Assembly: GCA_026394055.1 (NCBI GenBank) | Contig: JAPKYZ010000021.1 | Span: 1 to 64,000 of the forward strand | Origin: Acidobacteriota bacterium | GTDB lineage: Bacteria; Acidobacteriota; Terriglobia; Bryobacterales; Bryobacteraceae | Reading direction: 5' to 3' | Length of the DNA stretch: 64,000 nt | Part shown: piece after piece, positions 42,289 to 52,296 of the stretch | How the letters are laid out: each line of letters begins with the position of its first letter | Numbering within the stretch: the stretch's first letter is position 1 | Program-made: the position numbers and the translations under genes | Notes under the pieces: generated by a model | The model's input: the letters and a program-made list of their open reading frames with translations, nothing else | What the model was told of the DNA's origin: nothing | The model's database searches: none

Positions 42289-45200
42289 CCAGCAACAGAT
42301 CCTTGGGCTCGACGCTTTCGCCCGTCTTCACCAGCAGCTTCTTCACCCGGCCATCAATCGGAGCCGCCACCGTGGTCTGCATCTTCATCGCCTCCAGCAC
42401 CAGCAACCGGTCGCCCTTCTTCACCGCCTGGCCCATCTCGACTGCAATGCTGGTGACCGCGCCCGGAATCGGGGCCGCCACATGACCCGCATGGGCCGGG
42501 TCCGCCTTCTCGCGCTGCGCCACGGCCACCTGCAATGACTTGTCGCGAATGCGGGTCTCACGCGGCTGGCCGTTCAGCTCAAAAAAGACCGTCCGCGTGC
42601 CATCGGGATGCGGCTCACCCGCGGTGAGGAACTTCACCACCAGCGTCTTGCCGGGCTCCAGATCCAGCGTCACTTCCTCGCCCCGCTCCATGCCGTAGAA
42701 GAACTGCGTGGTGGGCAGCACTTCCACATCGCCATAAGAGGTGCGGGCCTTGGCGAACTTGGTGTAGACGTCCGGGTACATCAGGTAGCTCATCAGGTCA
42801 GAAGAAGTTGGCTTGTGGCCCGTGCGCTTCTCCGCCAGCTGAGACGCTTCCTCCAGATTGACCGGCTTCAACGCGGCGCTGGGACGGCCCTTGATCGGCT
42901 TGGCACCTTTCAACACCAGCTTGGCCATCTTCTTGGGCCAGCCACCGTCAGGGATGCCGAGCGTGCCCTGGAACATCTCAATCACTGAATTCGGCAGCGT
43001 CATCGAATGGTCGTCGGGCAACCGCAGGAACTGCTGCACCGTCATGCCGTGGCCGACCAGGAAGATGGCCATGTCGCCCACCACTTTGCTCGACGGCGTC
43101 ACTTTGACGATGTCACCAAAGGCCATGTTGACCTCGCCGTACGTCCGCGCGATCTCCGCCCAGCGCGCGCCGAGCCCCATCGCCTCAGCCTGCTCACGTA
43201 GATTGGTGTACTGCCCGCCCGGCATCTCGTGCAGGTAGAGATCGGCCAAGCCGTGCCGCGGACCCGTATCGAACGGTTGATACTGCGCGCGGACCCGTTC
43301 CCAATACTCGCTGCAGATCAGCAGCGCTTCGGCATCCAGGCCCGGGTCGCGCTTGGTGTTGGCCAGCGCGGCCGCAATGGCATTCAGGTTGGGTTGGCTG
43401 GTGGAGCCGCTCATCGAGGCGATGGCCGCATCCGCCGCATCCACTCCAGCGTCAGCCGCTTTGAAGATGCTGGCGGCGTTGATGCCGCTTGAATCATGGG
43501 TGTGGAAGTGCACCGGGATGCCCACCGCTTCACGCAGGGCCCGCACCAGACGCTCCGCCGCGTAGGGCTTCAGCAGTCCGGCCATGTCCTTAATCGCGAG
43601 GATGTGCGCGCCCATCTTTTCCAACTCCTGCGCCATGCGGACGTAGTAGTCGATGGTGTACTTGTCGCGCTTGGGATCCAGGATGTCGCCGGTGTAGCAG
43701 ACGGCGGCTTCGCAGACGCTGGGGGTCTTGCGGACGGCCTCCATCGGCACCTTCATGTTGGGCAGCCAGTTCAGCGAATCGAAGACGCGGAAGATGTCGA
43801 TGCCCTGCGCGGAGGATTCCTTGATGAACGCCTTCACCACGTTATCGGGGTAGGCCGTGTAGCCCACCGCGTTGGAGGCGCGCAGCAACATCTGGAAGCA
43901 GACGTTGGGAATGGCTTCGCGCAAGCGGCGTAAGCGCTGCCACGGGTCTTCGAGCAAGAAGCGCATGCTGACATCAAACGTCGCGCCGCCCCACATCTCA
44001 ATCGAGTAGAGATTGTGCAGCCGGTGCGACACGAAGTTGGCAATCGCCATCAGGTCGTAGGTGCGGACGCGCGTCGCCAGCAGCGATTTGTGCGCGTCGC
44101 GGAAGGTGGTGTCGGTTAGCAGCAGGCGGGTCTGCTTGCGGGTCCATTCGGCAAAGCCTTCCGCGCCCAGTTGGTCCAGCAGTTGCTTGGTGCCCGCAGG
44201 CGGAGCGGTCAGGTCATGCCGCGGCACCTGGGGCGCGCGCAAGTTGGCCGGGCGCGGCTTGCCCGCCACTTCCGGGTTGCCGTTGACGATCACTTCGCCC
44301 AGATAAGCCAGCAACCTAGTCGCGCGGTCCCGCCGGACGTTGAAGCGGAACAGGGCGGGCGTTTCGTCGATAAACGATGTGGTGGCGTGACCGGCCTGGA
44401 ACTGCGCGTTGTTGACGACGTTTTCAAGGAACGCAATGTTGGTCTTGACGCCACGGATGCGGAACTCGCGCAAGGCACGATCCATCCGCTGGCAGGCGTG
44501 CGGAAACTCGCGGCCCCACGCCGACACCTTCACGAGCAGCGAATCGTAGTACGGCGTGATCACCGCGCCGCCGTAGGCCGAAGCGCCGTCCAGACGAATG
44601 CCGAACCCCGCGGGCGAACGGTAGGTCTGGATGCGGCCGTAGTCCGGCGTAAAGTTCTGCGACGGATCTTCGGTGGTGACGCGGCACTGCAGCGCAAAGC
44701 CATTCAGCGGCACCTCCGCCTGCTGCGGCAGGTTCATGGCGGCATCATGCAGAGCATTCCCTTGCGCCACCTGGATCTGCGCGCGCACAATGTCGATGCC
44801 GGTCACCATTTCGGTGACGGTGTGTTCCACCTGGACGCGCGGGTTCACTTCGATGAAGTACCAGGAGCCACTGTCGACGTCGACGAGAAACTCCACCGTA
44901 CCGGCGGAGTAGTAATTCGCCGTGCGGGCCAACTGAACCGCGGCGTCGGCCACTTCACGCCGGATGCGATCATCCAGATTTACCGCGGGCGCCACCTCCA
45001 CCACCTTTTGGTGGCGGCGCTGCACGGAACAGTCGCGCTCATAGAGGTGCAGCAGGTTGCCGTGCCGGTCGCCCAAGATCTGCACTTCCACGTGCCGGGC
45101 GCGGCGGATGTAGCGTTCGAGGAACACCGCATCATTGCCGAACGCCGCCGCGGCTTCGCGCCGGGCATCTTCCAGCTTGCCCAAAAACTCGCTTTCGGCA

Positions 45201-45715
45201 TTCACCACGCGCATGCCACGGCCACCGCCGCCAAACGCTGCTTTGATGATCAGCGGGTAGCCGATCTTTTCAGCAATCTTGAGTGCGTCGTCCGTGCGGC
45301 GTACGGGGTTGGGCGTACCAGGCACAGTGGGCACGCCGGCTTTTTCGGCCAGCTTGCGCGCGGCCGTCTTGTCGCCCAGCGACGCCAGCAGATCGGCACT
45401 GGGGCCGACAAAGGTGATGCCCGCTTTCTCACAAGCCTTGGGCAGGCCGGCGTTCTCACTTAAGAAGCCGTAGCCCGGATGGATGTAGTCCACGCCCTTC
45501 TCGGCGGCAAGTGTGACGATGCCGTCGATGTCGAGGTAGGCTTCCACCGGACCTTTGCCGTCACCGATCTGATAGGCTTCATCCGCCTTGAAGCGGTGGA
45601 GGCTCAGCCGGTCTTCCTTCGAATAGACTGCCACCGTCCGGAGACCCAATTCATTGGCCGCCCGGAAGATACGGATGGCGATTTCACCACGGTTTAAAGC
45701 CAGCAGTTTTTTCAT
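42278..45715 (-). CDS. pyc: pyruvate carboxylase
   Basis: A 1145-residue single-chain biotin enzyme making oxaloacetate from pyruvate. The biotin carboxylase domain begins [20 protein letters not shown] and contains [11 protein letters not shown]; the carboxyltransferase barrel (about 530-800) has [17 protein letters not shown] with metal-site residues and FHTHDSSG; the C-terminal biotinyl domain carries Lys1111 in [11 protein letters not shown]. All three parts of the alpha4-type enzyme are in the normal order and the length is normal. It replenishes the TCA cycle. Sole gene of its unit. Confidence 0.97.
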   Translation of the reverse strand: MKKLLALNRGEIAIRIFRAANELGLRTVAVYSKEDRLSLHRFKADEAYQIGDGKGPVEAYLDIDGIVTLAAEKGVDYIHPGYGFLSENAGLPKACEKAGITFVGPSADLLASLGDKTAARKLAEKAGVPTVPGTPNPVRRTDDALKIAEKIGYPLIIKAAFGGGGRGMRVVNAESEFLGKLEDARREAAAAFGNDAVFLERYIRRARHVEVQILGDRHGNLLHLYERDCSVQRRHQKVVEVAPAVNLDDRIRREVADAAVQLARTANYYSAGTVEFLVDVDSGSWYFIEVNPRVQVEHTVTEMVTGIDIVRAQIQVAQGNALHDAAMNLPQQAEVPLNGFALQCRVTTEDPSQNFTPDYGRIQTYRSPAGFGIRLDGASAYGGAVITPYYDSLLVKVSAWGREFPHACQRMDRALREFRIRGVKTNIAFLENVVNNAQFQAGHATTSFIDETPALFRFNVRRDRATRLLAYLGEVIVNGNPEVAGKPRPANLRAPQVPRHDLTAPPAGTKQLLDQLGAEGFAEWTRKQTRLLLTDTTFRDAHKSLLATRVRTYDLMAIANFVSHRLHNLYSIEMWGGATFDVSMRFLLEDPWQRLRRLREAIPNVCFQMLLRASNAVGYTAYPDNVVKAFIKESSAQGIDIFRVFDSLNWLPNMKVPMEAVRKTPSVCEAAVCYTGDILDPKRDKYTIDYYVRMAQELEKMGAHILAIKDMAGLLKPYAAERLVRALREAVGIPVHFHTHDSSGINAASIFKAADAGVDAADAAIASMSGSTSQPNLNAIAAALANTKRDPGLDAEALLICSEYWERVRAQYQPFDTGPRHGLADLYLHEMPGGQYTNLREQAEAMGLGARWAEIARTYGEVNMAFGDIVKVTPSSKVVGDMAIFLVGHGMTVQQFLRLPDDHSMTLPNSVIEMFQGTLGIPDGGWPKKMAKLVLKGAKPIKGRPSAALKPVNLEEASQLAEKRTGHKPTSSDLMSYLMYPDVYTKFAKARTSYGDVEVLPTTQFFYGMERGEEVTLDLEPGKTLVVKFLTAGEPHPDGTRTVFFELNGQPRETRIRDKSLQVAVAQREKADPAHAGHVAAPIPGAVTSIAVEMGQAVKKGDRLLVLEAMKMQTTVAAPIDGRVKKLLVKTGESVEPKDLLLAIE

Positions 45716-45789
45716 GGATTCTTTTCAGTGTAGATTTTTTGTGGAACCAACGTGCTCTAGCCACGTATCCCTCATGAGGATCAACATAC

Positions 45790-46725
45790 ATGAACCGCCG
45801 TTTCTTCTCTGCACTGGCCCTAACGGCCATGATGGCCTCCAGCGCCTTGGCCTGGGATTCTGATCGCTACAAGGAAGATTTCCGCTTCAGCTACAAGCTG
45901 GCGCCCAATGGCCGGATCTCGATGGAAGGCTTCAATGGCTCGATCGACATCACCGGCTGGGATCGCGATGAGGTGGAGGTGACCGGGACGAAGTTTGCCT
46001 CGACGGAAGAGATTCTCAAGTCGATCCGGGTGAACATCGCCAACACGGCCGATTCGGTGACCATCAAGACCGAGCGCCCCTCTGGCGATCGCGGCTGGTG
46101 GAGCAACGGCGGCGGTGGCGTCAAGTTTGTCCTTCGCGTGCCGCGTAAGGTGCAACTGGAGCGGATCGCCAGCTCCAACGGCGGCGTGCGGGTGGAGGCG
46201 CTGGAAGGCAACATGCGGCTCACCACCTCCAACGGCACCATCCGCGTCGCCGCGGTGAAAGGGAGCCTGGACCTCAACACCAGCAACGGCGGCATCGAAC
46301 TGAACGATGTCAACGGCGGCATGATGCTGCGGACCTCCAACGGCACCATCCGGGCCGACAACGTCAAGGGGGCCTTTGAAGCCTCGACGTCCAATGGCGC
46401 CATCCGCGCCCGCCTGGAGGCGGTGCCGCCCTCAGCGCCGATTCGCGCCACGTCTTCTAATGGCTCCGTCGAGCTGACGCTGCCCAACTTCAAGGACAAC
46501 GACGTCCGCGTCACCACGTCCAACAGCGCCATCACGCTGCGCCTGCCCCCGGCGGCGAATGCTCAGGTCAAGGCCTCCACGTCCAACAGCTCCATTACGA
46601 CGGATTTTGAAGTCAGCGTCCGCGGCGCCATCTCGAAGAACCGGTTGGAAGGCAAGATCGGCAATGGCGGTGCACTGCTCGACCTCAGCAGTTCCAATGG
46701 AGCCATCCGAGTCGTCAAAATGTAA
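45790..46725 (+). CDS. DUF4097-family secreted beta-repeat protein
   Basis: A 311-residue exported protein with a signal peptide (RRFFSALALTAMMASSALA). The mature part repeats TSNGxI-type strands: ASSNGGVRVEAL, TTSNGTIRVAAV, NTSNGGIELNDV, RTSNGTIRADNV, STSNGAIRARL, ATSSNGSVELTL and SSSNGAIRVV, giving a right-handed beta-solenoid. The family is linked to surface structures and anti-sigma contexts, but no function is established. GAGGA lies ten bases before the ATG. It is divergent from pyc. Confidence 0.85.
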   Translation: MNRRFFSALALTAMMASSALAWDSDRYKEDFRFSYKLAPNGRISMEGFNGSIDITGWDRDEVEVTGTKFASTEEILKSIRVNIANTADSVTIKTERPSGDRGWWSNGGGGVKFVLRVPRKVQLERIASSNGGVRVEALEGNMRLTTSNGTIRVAAVKGSLDLNTSNGGIELNDVNGGMMLRTSNGTIRADNVKGAFEASTSNGAIRARLEAVPPSAPIRATSSNGSVELTLPNFKDNDVRVTTSNSAITLRLPPAANAQVKASTSNSSITTDFEVSVRGAISKNRLEGKIGNGGALLDLSSSNGAIRVVKM

Positions 46726-46727
46726 GC

Positions 46728-47189
46728 ATGCAAACTCTCGAGCGGGCCGCTGATCTCCAGTCGGTCCTGGACCGGCTGGGGCGGCTACGGCCTGACGCAA
46801 AGGCGCGCTGGGGACGGATGACCCCAGGTGAGATGGTCTGCCACTTGATCGACAGCTACCACGTGGTCACGGGCGACAAGCAGGTGAGCGCGGCGGCAAA
46901 CTGGTTGACCCGCACCGTGATTAAGTCGATCGCGCTGTGGGCTCCGATGGAGTGGCCCAAGGGCTATGCGACGAGGCCCGAGATCGACCAGTCGTTGGGC
47001 CGCGGGACACGCCCCGCTGACTTTGAGCATGACCGCGCCCGGCTGCGGCAAGTGATTGTGGAAGTGGTGCAGTGGCCGGCCGATCGACCTTGGACTCCTC
47101 ACCCCATCTTTGGGCCTATGACCACGCGGGAAGTGATGCGCTGGGGTTATCTACACGCGGACCATCACTTGCGCCAGTTCGGCGTGTAG
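46728..47189 (+). CDS. DUF1569/DinB-like protein
   Basis: A 153-residue four-helix protein of the DinB/YfiT metal-binding type. Pattern: the MTPGEMVCHLIDSYHVVTG helix with a His, TPHPIFGPMTTREVMRWGYLHADHHLRQFGV with the closing histidines. Three His could coordinate a metal. Its role is unknown; the superfamily includes thiol transferases. Starts two bases after the DUF4097 gene and may be coupled to it. Confidence 0.8.
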   Translation: MQTLERAADLQSVLDRLGRLRPDAKARWGRMTPGEMVCHLIDSYHVVTGDKQVSAAANWLTRTVIKSIALWAPMEWPKGYATRPEIDQSLGRGTRPADFEHDRARLRQVIVEVVQWPADRPWTPHPIFGPMTTREVMRWGYLHADHHLRQFGV

Positions 47190-47239
47190 CCTGCCAGGAC
47201 CCGCCAGCCCAAACCGGCGAAAGCCTCTCAATGCAAAAC

Positions 47240-47284
47240 GCCCCATCCGGAGCCGAGCTTTGATGCTCGACGCGGATGGGGCGC
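47240..47284 (-). terminator. terminator between convergent genes
   Basis: CGCCCCATCCG (47240-47250) pairs perfectly with CGGATGGGGCG (47274-47284), with a small GAGC/GCTC inner stem. Read on the minus strand it is followed by TTTT, so it best ends the PEP-CTERM transcript; it may also stop the DUF1569 transcript. Confidence 0.8.
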
Positions 47285-47318
47285 TCTGTCGTTTGTAGAT
47301 AGGAGGGAGGCCGCTTGC

Positions 47319-48149
47319 TTAGCGCACCACTTGGCGGCGGAAGAAGGCCAGCACAGCCAAACCGCTACCCGCCAGCATCAGACCCATCGGCTCCGGTACG
47401 GCCGACGGAACGGTGTTCTTGACGCCCGAGATCTGGCTCTTGCCCACCACGTTCTTGCCAGTGTCCGGGTCGATCGCACCCTCTTTGGGGCCGCCATCGA
47501 GAATCAGCGTATTGCGGACGCTGACCAGGTAGGTCGGCTTATCAAAGGTGATGCTGGACTTCGTCTTAATGTCCTTGGTGGACTTGGTGTAGTAGAACGA
47601 TTCCAGCGTGATCACCGGCGACTCTTCGTCGGTCAACAGATCCACACAACCCAGACTGCCGCCAAAGATGCCGCCCGCGCACAATTCCGTCTTATAGAGA
47701 GCGTAGCCGGGGAACACCGGGGTTTCGGTGAAGATGTCGGTCTCATAACCGGGGATCACCGACGGTGGCGGGTCGATCACGTAGTCAAACTGGAAGGTCA
47801 ACCGCTGGCCCGCGGCCACTTCAAACTTGTTCGAGAAGAAGCCCAGCGCATCGCCCAGCTTGGTGGGAGCCGTCACCTTAATGTCGGTGTCGAACACCCG
47901 AGCAGGCAGCGCAACACCCTGAACGGAGCTCCGGAACAGGCGGAAGTTGACGTCGCGGATGGTGACATCGAACTGTTCGTTATTGACAGTGACCTTTGCA
48001 AACGAGCAGCCGTCCGGACCCAAGGCACGATAGACGGCGAGACTTACGTTCGACTGACAAGCGGGGAGCGGACCGTCCACCAACGTGGTACCCAGCGAGA
48101 CCGCAATGCCGACCAGTTGGATTGCTAGCAAATGTACTGCTTTTTTCAC
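47319..48149 (-). CDS. PEP-CTERM sorting domain protein
   Basis: A 276-residue exported protein. It begins VKKAVHLLAIQLVGIAVSLG as a signal peptide and ends VPEPMGLMLAGSGLAVLAFF then RRQVVR, the PEP-CTERM sorting tag for exosortase. The mature domain has paired cysteines (PACQSN, DGCSF, TELCAGG, LGCVD) and no recognised fold. The GTG at 48149 is fixed by GGAGG ten bases upstream; a longer frame to 48209 is not used. Unlike the other PEP-CTERM protein in the window it is Cys-containing. Confidence 0.88.
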   Translation of the reverse strand: MKKAVHLLAIQLVGIAVSLGTTLVDGPLPACQSNVSLAVYRALGPDGCSFAKVTVNNEQFDVTIRDVNFRLFRSSVQGVALPARVFDTDIKVTAPTKLGDALGFFSNKFEVAAGQRLTFQFDYVIDPPPSVIPGYETDIFTETPVFPGYALYKTELCAGGIFGGSLGCVDLLTDEESPVITLESFYYTKSTKDIKTKSSITFDKPTYLVSVRNTLILDGGPKEGAIDPDTGKNVVGKSQISGVKNTVPSAVPEPMGLMLAGSGLAVLAFFRRQVVR

Positions 48150-48181
48150 TTCTTGTTTTCCTCCGAATCCTAACTTTCGCC

Positions 48182-48209
48182 AGAATAACACGTAGTATCG
48201 CGAGTGCAA
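48182..48209 (-). promoter_or_regulatory. promoter of the second PEP-CTERM gene
   Basis: On the minus strand TTGCAC (48209-48204) and TATTCT (48187-48182) are 16 bases apart. It leaves a short leader containing GGAGG before the GTG start. Confidence 0.5.
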
Positions 48210-48214
48210 GCCCT

Positions 48215-48976
48215 CTATGCAAGCCCTGATTTCACCTCAGCCATCAGGCGCTTCCCCGCCGCCAGCAAATGGCCCGCATCGAGACCCAGGGTAACGTACC
48301 GTATGCCTGCCCCAATCCAGCGCCGCGCCGCTTCCGGGGTGTCGGCATAGGTGCCCACCACGCGCCCTGATCCGGCTTGCTTGACAGCCTCGAGAATCGT
48401 GTTTTCTACCCTCTTATCAGCCACTTGGCCCGGAATCCCCAGCGCCTGCGACAGGTCGTAGGGCCCCAGGAACGCCACGTCAATGCCATCCAGCGTCAAA
48501 ATTTCTTCCAAATCCGTGACCCCGCCACGGCCTTCAATGTGAATCACCACTGAAACATCCCGGTTTGTTTGTCCCAGGTACTCACTGGTAGGAAAGGACC
48601 GGTACCGCGCGCTGCGGACGTACGGCTGAAGTCCCCGTTCGCCCTGAGGGAAAAAGCGAGCCGACCGCGCCGCCGTGCGCGCCAGGGCGGTGGATTCGAT
48701 CTGTGGCACGTGCACGCCCGCCGCCCCCCAATCGAGCGGCAGCCGGATGGCCACCGGATCACATTGCGGAACGCGGACCATCGCCGTCAGCCCCACCACT
48801 TCCGCGGCCCGAATCATCTGCTCGGTGGTTTCCGGGTTGATGGCGCCATGTTCGTTGTCGATGACGACAAAGTCGAACCCACTCAAGCCCAGAATCTCGA
48901 CCACTTGCGGCGACGGAATCTGGACAAACGTTCCGATGACGTACGGCTGCGAGGCCAGCCGGTTTTTCAGTGACAC
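48215..48976 (-). CDS. HpcH/HpaI aldolase family protein
   Basis: A 253-residue class II aldolase of the 2-keto-3-deoxy sugar acid type. FVVIDNEHGAINPET holds the Mg-site acid and the catalytic His, RVPQCDPVAIRLPLDWGAAGVHVPQI follows, and IHIEGRGGVTDLEEIL and FLGPYDLSQALGIPG complete the site. It cleaves a 4-hydroxy-2-oxo acid to pyruvate plus an aldehyde; the exact substrate cannot be told. GTG start with AGGAG upstream; the frame upstream is longer but unsupported. Confidence 0.9.
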   Translation of the reverse strand: MSLKNRLASQPYVIGTFVQIPSPQVVEILGLSGFDFVVIDNEHGAINPETTEQMIRAAEVVGLTAMVRVPQCDPVAIRLPLDWGAAGVHVPQIESTALARTAARSARFFPQGERGLQPYVRSARYRSFPTSEYLGQTNRDVSVVIHIEGRGGVTDLEEILTLDGIDVAFLGPYDLSQALGIPGQVADKRVENTILEAVKQAGSGRVVGTYADTPEAARRWIGAGIRYVTLGLDAGHLLAAGKRLMAEVKSGLA

Positions 48977-49129
48977 CACGGCTACGGCAGCTCCTGGACG
49001 GCCAGGTGGCGGTGACGGAAGCCGCCCGCCTTCCACCGCTCACTCTTAGAACCAGGGCCGGCGAAGCACAGGATCAGATTGCGCATTTGGTGATGAGTAT
49101 ATGTCTTTGAGCAACCGCAAAACATCCGC

Positions 49130-49969
49130 TTAACCACCCAGCAGCGCTACCAACTCCGCATTCGCCGCCACCGGCAAACCGTAGCGCCGTCCGAGCGCCA
49201 CCACCATCCCATTCAGCGCTTCAATCTCCAGCGGCCGCCCACGCTCGCGATCTTGCAGCATCGAGGTCCGCGTTCCCGGCGGATAGGACGCGAGCATCTC
49301 CAGCACCCGCGCGCCCTCTTCATCAGCCAACCGCGCGCCATCAAGCTGCGCAACGGGCAAGGCCTCGGCCAGGATGCGCCGCGCCCAGTCACGGTAGAGC
49401 GGTTCGGCCAGAATCTCAAGGCCTCGCCCGGTGAGTGCGGTGAGCGGGTTCGACACGCAGTTATGCAGCATCTTGCGCCACGCAGCGGTGTGGAAGTCCG
49501 GCTCCTCAAACACCGACAGGGCCGTGCCTGCGAACAACTGGACAAACGCGGCCGACCCGCCACCCGCCGGAACCGTAAAGTGCGCCCGCGGCGGCTGAAA
49601 CGCCCGCAGCCAGCCATTCTGCGGTTCGACATAGACGTAGGACAGCACCGGGATCGCCGGGTAGGGCGTCACCCGTTGCTGATGATGGACCCCGTTCTGG
49701 ATAACAGCGACGGGCTGCCCGGCAGAGCAAAGCTTTTCGAGCCACACCAGCGCGCTGGCCGTGTCCTGCGCCTTGACGGTGAGCAGCGCCAGATCAGCCG
49801 GTGGTGGCGAATCGAGAAAGTACGGGATTTCAAAAGGCTCAAAGCCTTCGACGCGCACGGCCTCCGGAGGCCGGCGGACACAAAAGAACACATCATGGCC
49901 GGCGGCACGCAAATGAGCAGCCAAAAACGTCCCCAAATTTCCGGCGCCGATGATGGCGATGCGAGACAT
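49130..49969 (-). CDS. ketopantoate reductase PanE/ApbA family protein
   Basis: A 279-residue NADPH-dependent reductase. The Rossmann motif IAIIGAGNLGTFLAAHL opens the protein, with the LLTVKAQDT segment, the catalytic Lys in AAWRKMLHNCVSNPLTAL, and a helical C-terminal domain. By family it reduces 2-dehydropantoate to pantoate for coenzyme A; several paralogues reduce other 2-oxo acids, so panE is not assigned as the symbol. Nothing adjacent is a pantothenate gene. Confidence 0.85.
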   Translation of the reverse strand: MSRIAIIGAGNLGTFLAAHLRAAGHDVFFCVRRPPEAVRVEGFEPFEIPYFLDSPPPADLALLTVKAQDTASALVWLEKLCSAGQPVAVIQNGVHHQQRVTPYPAIPVLSYVYVEPQNGWLRAFQPPRAHFTVPAGGGSAAFVQLFAGTALSVFEEPDFHTAAWRKMLHNCVSNPLTALTGRGLEILAEPLYRDWARRILAEALPVAQLDGARLADEEGARVLEMLASYPPGTRTSMLQDRERGRPLEIEALNGMVVALGRRYGLPVAANAELVALLGG

Positions 49970-50123
49970 GTCCTGATTTTTGAGTTTAGGGGATGGCCGA
50001 CCGGACGCGGCGGCTGACGCTTGGCCCGGCTGATGCTCGGCCGGAAGGCAGGGCCCGCCTTTGCTGGCGCGGTCCAGTTACCATCAAGGAAGATTGCTCC
50101 CGCAAGAATTGAGGAGGCGCACG

Positions 50124-50393
50124 ATGTCCGCGATCACCATTGACAGCACCCTCGAAGCCAAGGCGCACGAACTGGTGAGCCAGTTGGGCCAGGCGAAGCT
50201 GGCGGCGGTCGTCCAGTTGTTGGAAGTGGTGGTGGAGGGTGAGGACGAACCACTCTCCGAGTCGGATCGGCAGGCGGTCCTCCGCTCGCAAGCATACTTC
50301 GCCGAGGGCGGCCAGGGGATTCCGTTCGAGCAAGTGGTTGCCGAATGTGGCTTCACAATGGACGAGATCACAGGCGGTTCGCGCCCGGCCTAG
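50124..50393 (+). CDS. antitoxin-like protein upstream of a broken RelE toxin
   Basis: An 89-residue protein: MSAITIDSTLEAKAHELVSQLG, then a Val/Leu helix and an acidic region ending FTMDEITGGSRPA. It resembles short antitoxins paired with RelE toxins. GAGGAG lies eight bases upstream of the ATG. It is intact, whereas the RelE gene starting nine bases after it carries a frameshift, so the antitoxin may be an orphan now. Confidence 0.6.
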   Translation: MSAITIDSTLEAKAHELVSQLGQAKLAAVVQLLEVVVEGEDEPLSESDRQAVLRSQAYFAEGGQGIPFEQVVAECGFTMDEITGGSRPA

Positions 50394-50401
50394 CAGGCGG
50401 C

Positions 50402-50649
50402 ATGAAGAAGATCCGGTTCCAGCCGAATGTGCCAGCCGAGTTACGCGCTATCAACCAGCGCGAGGCGATGGGCATTCTACAAGGCATCCATCGCTATGCC
50501 GCGACTGGGGCTGGGCGCGTCAAGCCACTCAGTGGCCAGTTGATGGGCTACTCCGGCTCCGTGTGGGGGATCACCGGGTCCTGTTTGAAGAGACGGCTGA
50601 GACCATCACGATCCACCGCGTTGGTGCCCGGCGGGACGTCTATCGTTAG
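50402..50649 (+). pseudogene. RelE-family toxin with single-base frameshift
   Basis: From ATG 50402 the frame reads MKKIRFQPNVPAELRAINQ and on to RVKPLSGQL, the N-terminal half of a RelE toxin. Family homology then continues one frame over as LLRLRVGDHRVLFEETAETI and ends GARRDVYR before TAG at 50647-50649. A single missing base near 50540-50545 explains the break. The reassembled product is of normal RelE length (about 82 residues). Either a real inactivation or an indel error in the sequence. Confidence 0.8.
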
Positions 50650-50688
50650 CCACTGCGGCACAGAGAAGCAGACGTCGCGCGAGCGGCT

Positions 50689-50740
50689 TTACTTCGTCCG
50701 CAACTCCCGCCGCAAGAACTTCCCCGTCGCCGTCTTCGGC
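50689..50740 (-). pseudogene. displaced 3' tail of an acyl-CoA ligase gene
   Basis: Read on the minus strand these 52 bases encode PKTATGKFLRRELRTK and a stop, the last codons of an acyl-CoA/AMP ligase including the catalytic Lys. They match 47 of 52 bases of 53431-53482, the real 3' end of the ligase gene 2.7 kb away. Homology stops abruptly at 50741. Confidence 0.85.
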
Positions 50741-50750
50741 GGTTGTCAAC

Positions 50751-51641
50751 TCAGACCGAGGCACGAAGAACGCTGATCAAAGCCGAGAGCGCGGGCGGTT
50801 GCTGTCGCCGGCTTGGGTAGTACAAAAAGAAGCCTGGATAAGGCTGGCACCACGGTTCAAGCACGCGGACGAGCAAACCAGTATCAAGCTGCGACTGGAC
50901 CTGGTACTCGGATAGAAAGGCCAAACCAACACCGTCCAGAGCAGCGCGAAGCACCAGTGCCACATCATCCACAATCAGTGGCCCCTGCACCGCGACGGAC
51001 ACGGATTTCTTCCCTTTTTGAAACTCCCATCGGTACACGCCCGCACTTCCGTGCCGAAAGTTGATGCACCGGTGTTGTAGCAGATCACGTGGCGACTTCG
51101 GCTTTGGATGTGACGCGATATATCCGGGTGAGCCCACGATCACCGGTTGGTGATCTGGGCCGACCCGCACGGCGATCATGTCCTTCTCGATGTATTCTCC
51201 CAGGTGAATGCCGGCGTCGAATCCTCCAGCAACGATGTCCATTCGGCTATCGTCGGTGGTGACGTCCAGAAGGATTTCCGGGTACTCCTGAGCAAACTGC
51301 CCCAGTTTCGGGCCAAGTACAGATTCCATCGCAAAACGCGGCAGGAGCAATCGGATTCGTCCCGCCGGTCTGTCACGAAGTCCCGAGAGTTCCTCCAGCG
51401 CTTGCCCCACCTCCGTCAGGGCAGGCCGAAGGCGTGCCAGCAGTTGTTCTCCAGCCTCGGTCGGCGTGACGCTTCTGGTCGTTCTCGAGAGCAGGCGAAC
51501 GCCAAGGCGTTCCTCCAGGCTACGGATGGCATGGCTCATTGCCGACGGAGAAACTCCGAGCCGCCTTGCCGCGCCGGTGAAGCTCCTTTCCTCGGCCACT
51601 GTCAGGAAACCAGCGAGGATGCTCAGATCTTCACGCGCCAT
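50751..51641 (-). CDS. LysR-family transcriptional regulator
   Basis: A 296-residue LysR regulator. The winged helix is at the start (ILAGFLTVAEERSFTGAARRLGVSPSAMSHAIRSLEERLG), followed by the effector-binding domain with RPAGRIRLLLP and AGFDAGIHLGEY. It is divergent from the cupin/dehydrogenase genes and probably controls them. A perfect inverted repeat abuts its ATG. Its stop lies ten bases from the displaced ligase tail, at the left edge of the putative inserted segment. Confidence 0.93.
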   Translation of the reverse strand: MAREDLSILAGFLTVAEERSFTGAARRLGVSPSAMSHAIRSLEERLGVRLLSRTTRSVTPTEAGEQLLARLRPALTEVGQALEELSGLRDRPAGRIRLLLPRFAMESVLGPKLGQFAQEYPEILLDVTTDDSRMDIVAGGFDAGIHLGEYIEKDMIAVRVGPDHQPVIVGSPGYIASHPKPKSPRDLLQHRCINFRHGSAGVYRWEFQKGKKSVSVAVQGPLIVDDVALVLRAALDGVGLAFLSEYQVQSQLDTGLLVRVLEPWCQPYPGFFLYYPSRRQQPPALSALISVLRASV

Positions 51642-51660
51642 TTATGAATTCTACTCATAA
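51642..51660. promoter_or_regulatory. inverted repeat in the LysR/cupin divergent region
   Basis: TTATGA (51642-51647), seven bases, TCATAA (51655-51660). A perfect palindrome directly before the LysR start codon, in the 215-base gap between divergent genes: the expected place for a LysR binding site controlling both directions. Another imperfect repeat, GAGTACTCTGAGAGT, lies at about 51702-51716. Confidence 0.6.
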
Positions 51661-51856
51661 CGCTAGTGCATTCGAACAGCCTACTCAAAAGTGCTCGCGG
51701 GGAGTACTCTGAGAGTGGAAACGGAGACAAGCGGCCCAACCCTGTGGACATCCACCAATCAAAGAACACGATATGAAACTACTTACGACTCGTCGGCTCG
51801 TTGTTTCCTTGCTCACGGCGGCGAGCGCCCAACCGTATCAACTGAAAGGAAAACCC

Positions 51857-52264
51857 ATGCGGAACATGAAAATAGCCCGGAGCGGCACGCAGTCGTTGAG
51901 CCAAGGGCTGCCCGAATACTTCTCCGGGTCCGTGCGCATTGACCCGCTTTTCTCCGCAGTCGAGCCCTCCCGGGCGGATGGAGCCCGAGTTACCTTTGAA
52001 CCCGGCGCCAGGACCGCCTGGCATACGCACCCTCTCGGTCAAACGCTGATTGTGACCGCCGGCACGGGCTGGGTGCAGCAGGAAGGTGGCCCCGTCGAGG
52101 AGATTCGGGAAGGCGACGTCGTCCAGATTCCTCCTGATGTCAGGCATTGGCACGGAGCCACGGCCACCACTCGCATGACGCACATCGCCATTCATGAGCA
52201 GCTCAACGGGAAAGTGGTCGAGTGGATGGAAAAGGTGAGCGACGCACAGTACAGGCGCCCTTAA
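51857..52264 (+). CDS. cupin-domain protein
   Basis: A 135-residue cupin. [20 protein letters not shown] holds the first motif with paired His, and the second motif is in [17 protein letters not shown], so a metal site is likely. It resembles quercetinase-like or carboxymuconolactone-linked cupins found beside LysR and alcohol dehydrogenase genes. ATG 51857 has AAAGGA six bases before it; an in-frame ATG at 51773 has a poor site and would add 28 residues of signal-like sequence. The zinc dehydrogenase follows 32 bases on. Confidence 0.82.
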   Translation: MRNMKIARSGTQSLSQGLPEYFSGSVRIDPLFSAVEPSRADGARVTFEPGARTAWHTHPLGQTLIVTAGTGWVQQEGGPVEEIREGDVVQIPPDVRHWHGATATTRMTHIAIHEQLNGKVVEWMEKVSDAQYRRP

Positions 52265-52296
52265 GCAACGGCAGTCAGGGGGAAAAGGAGAGATCT

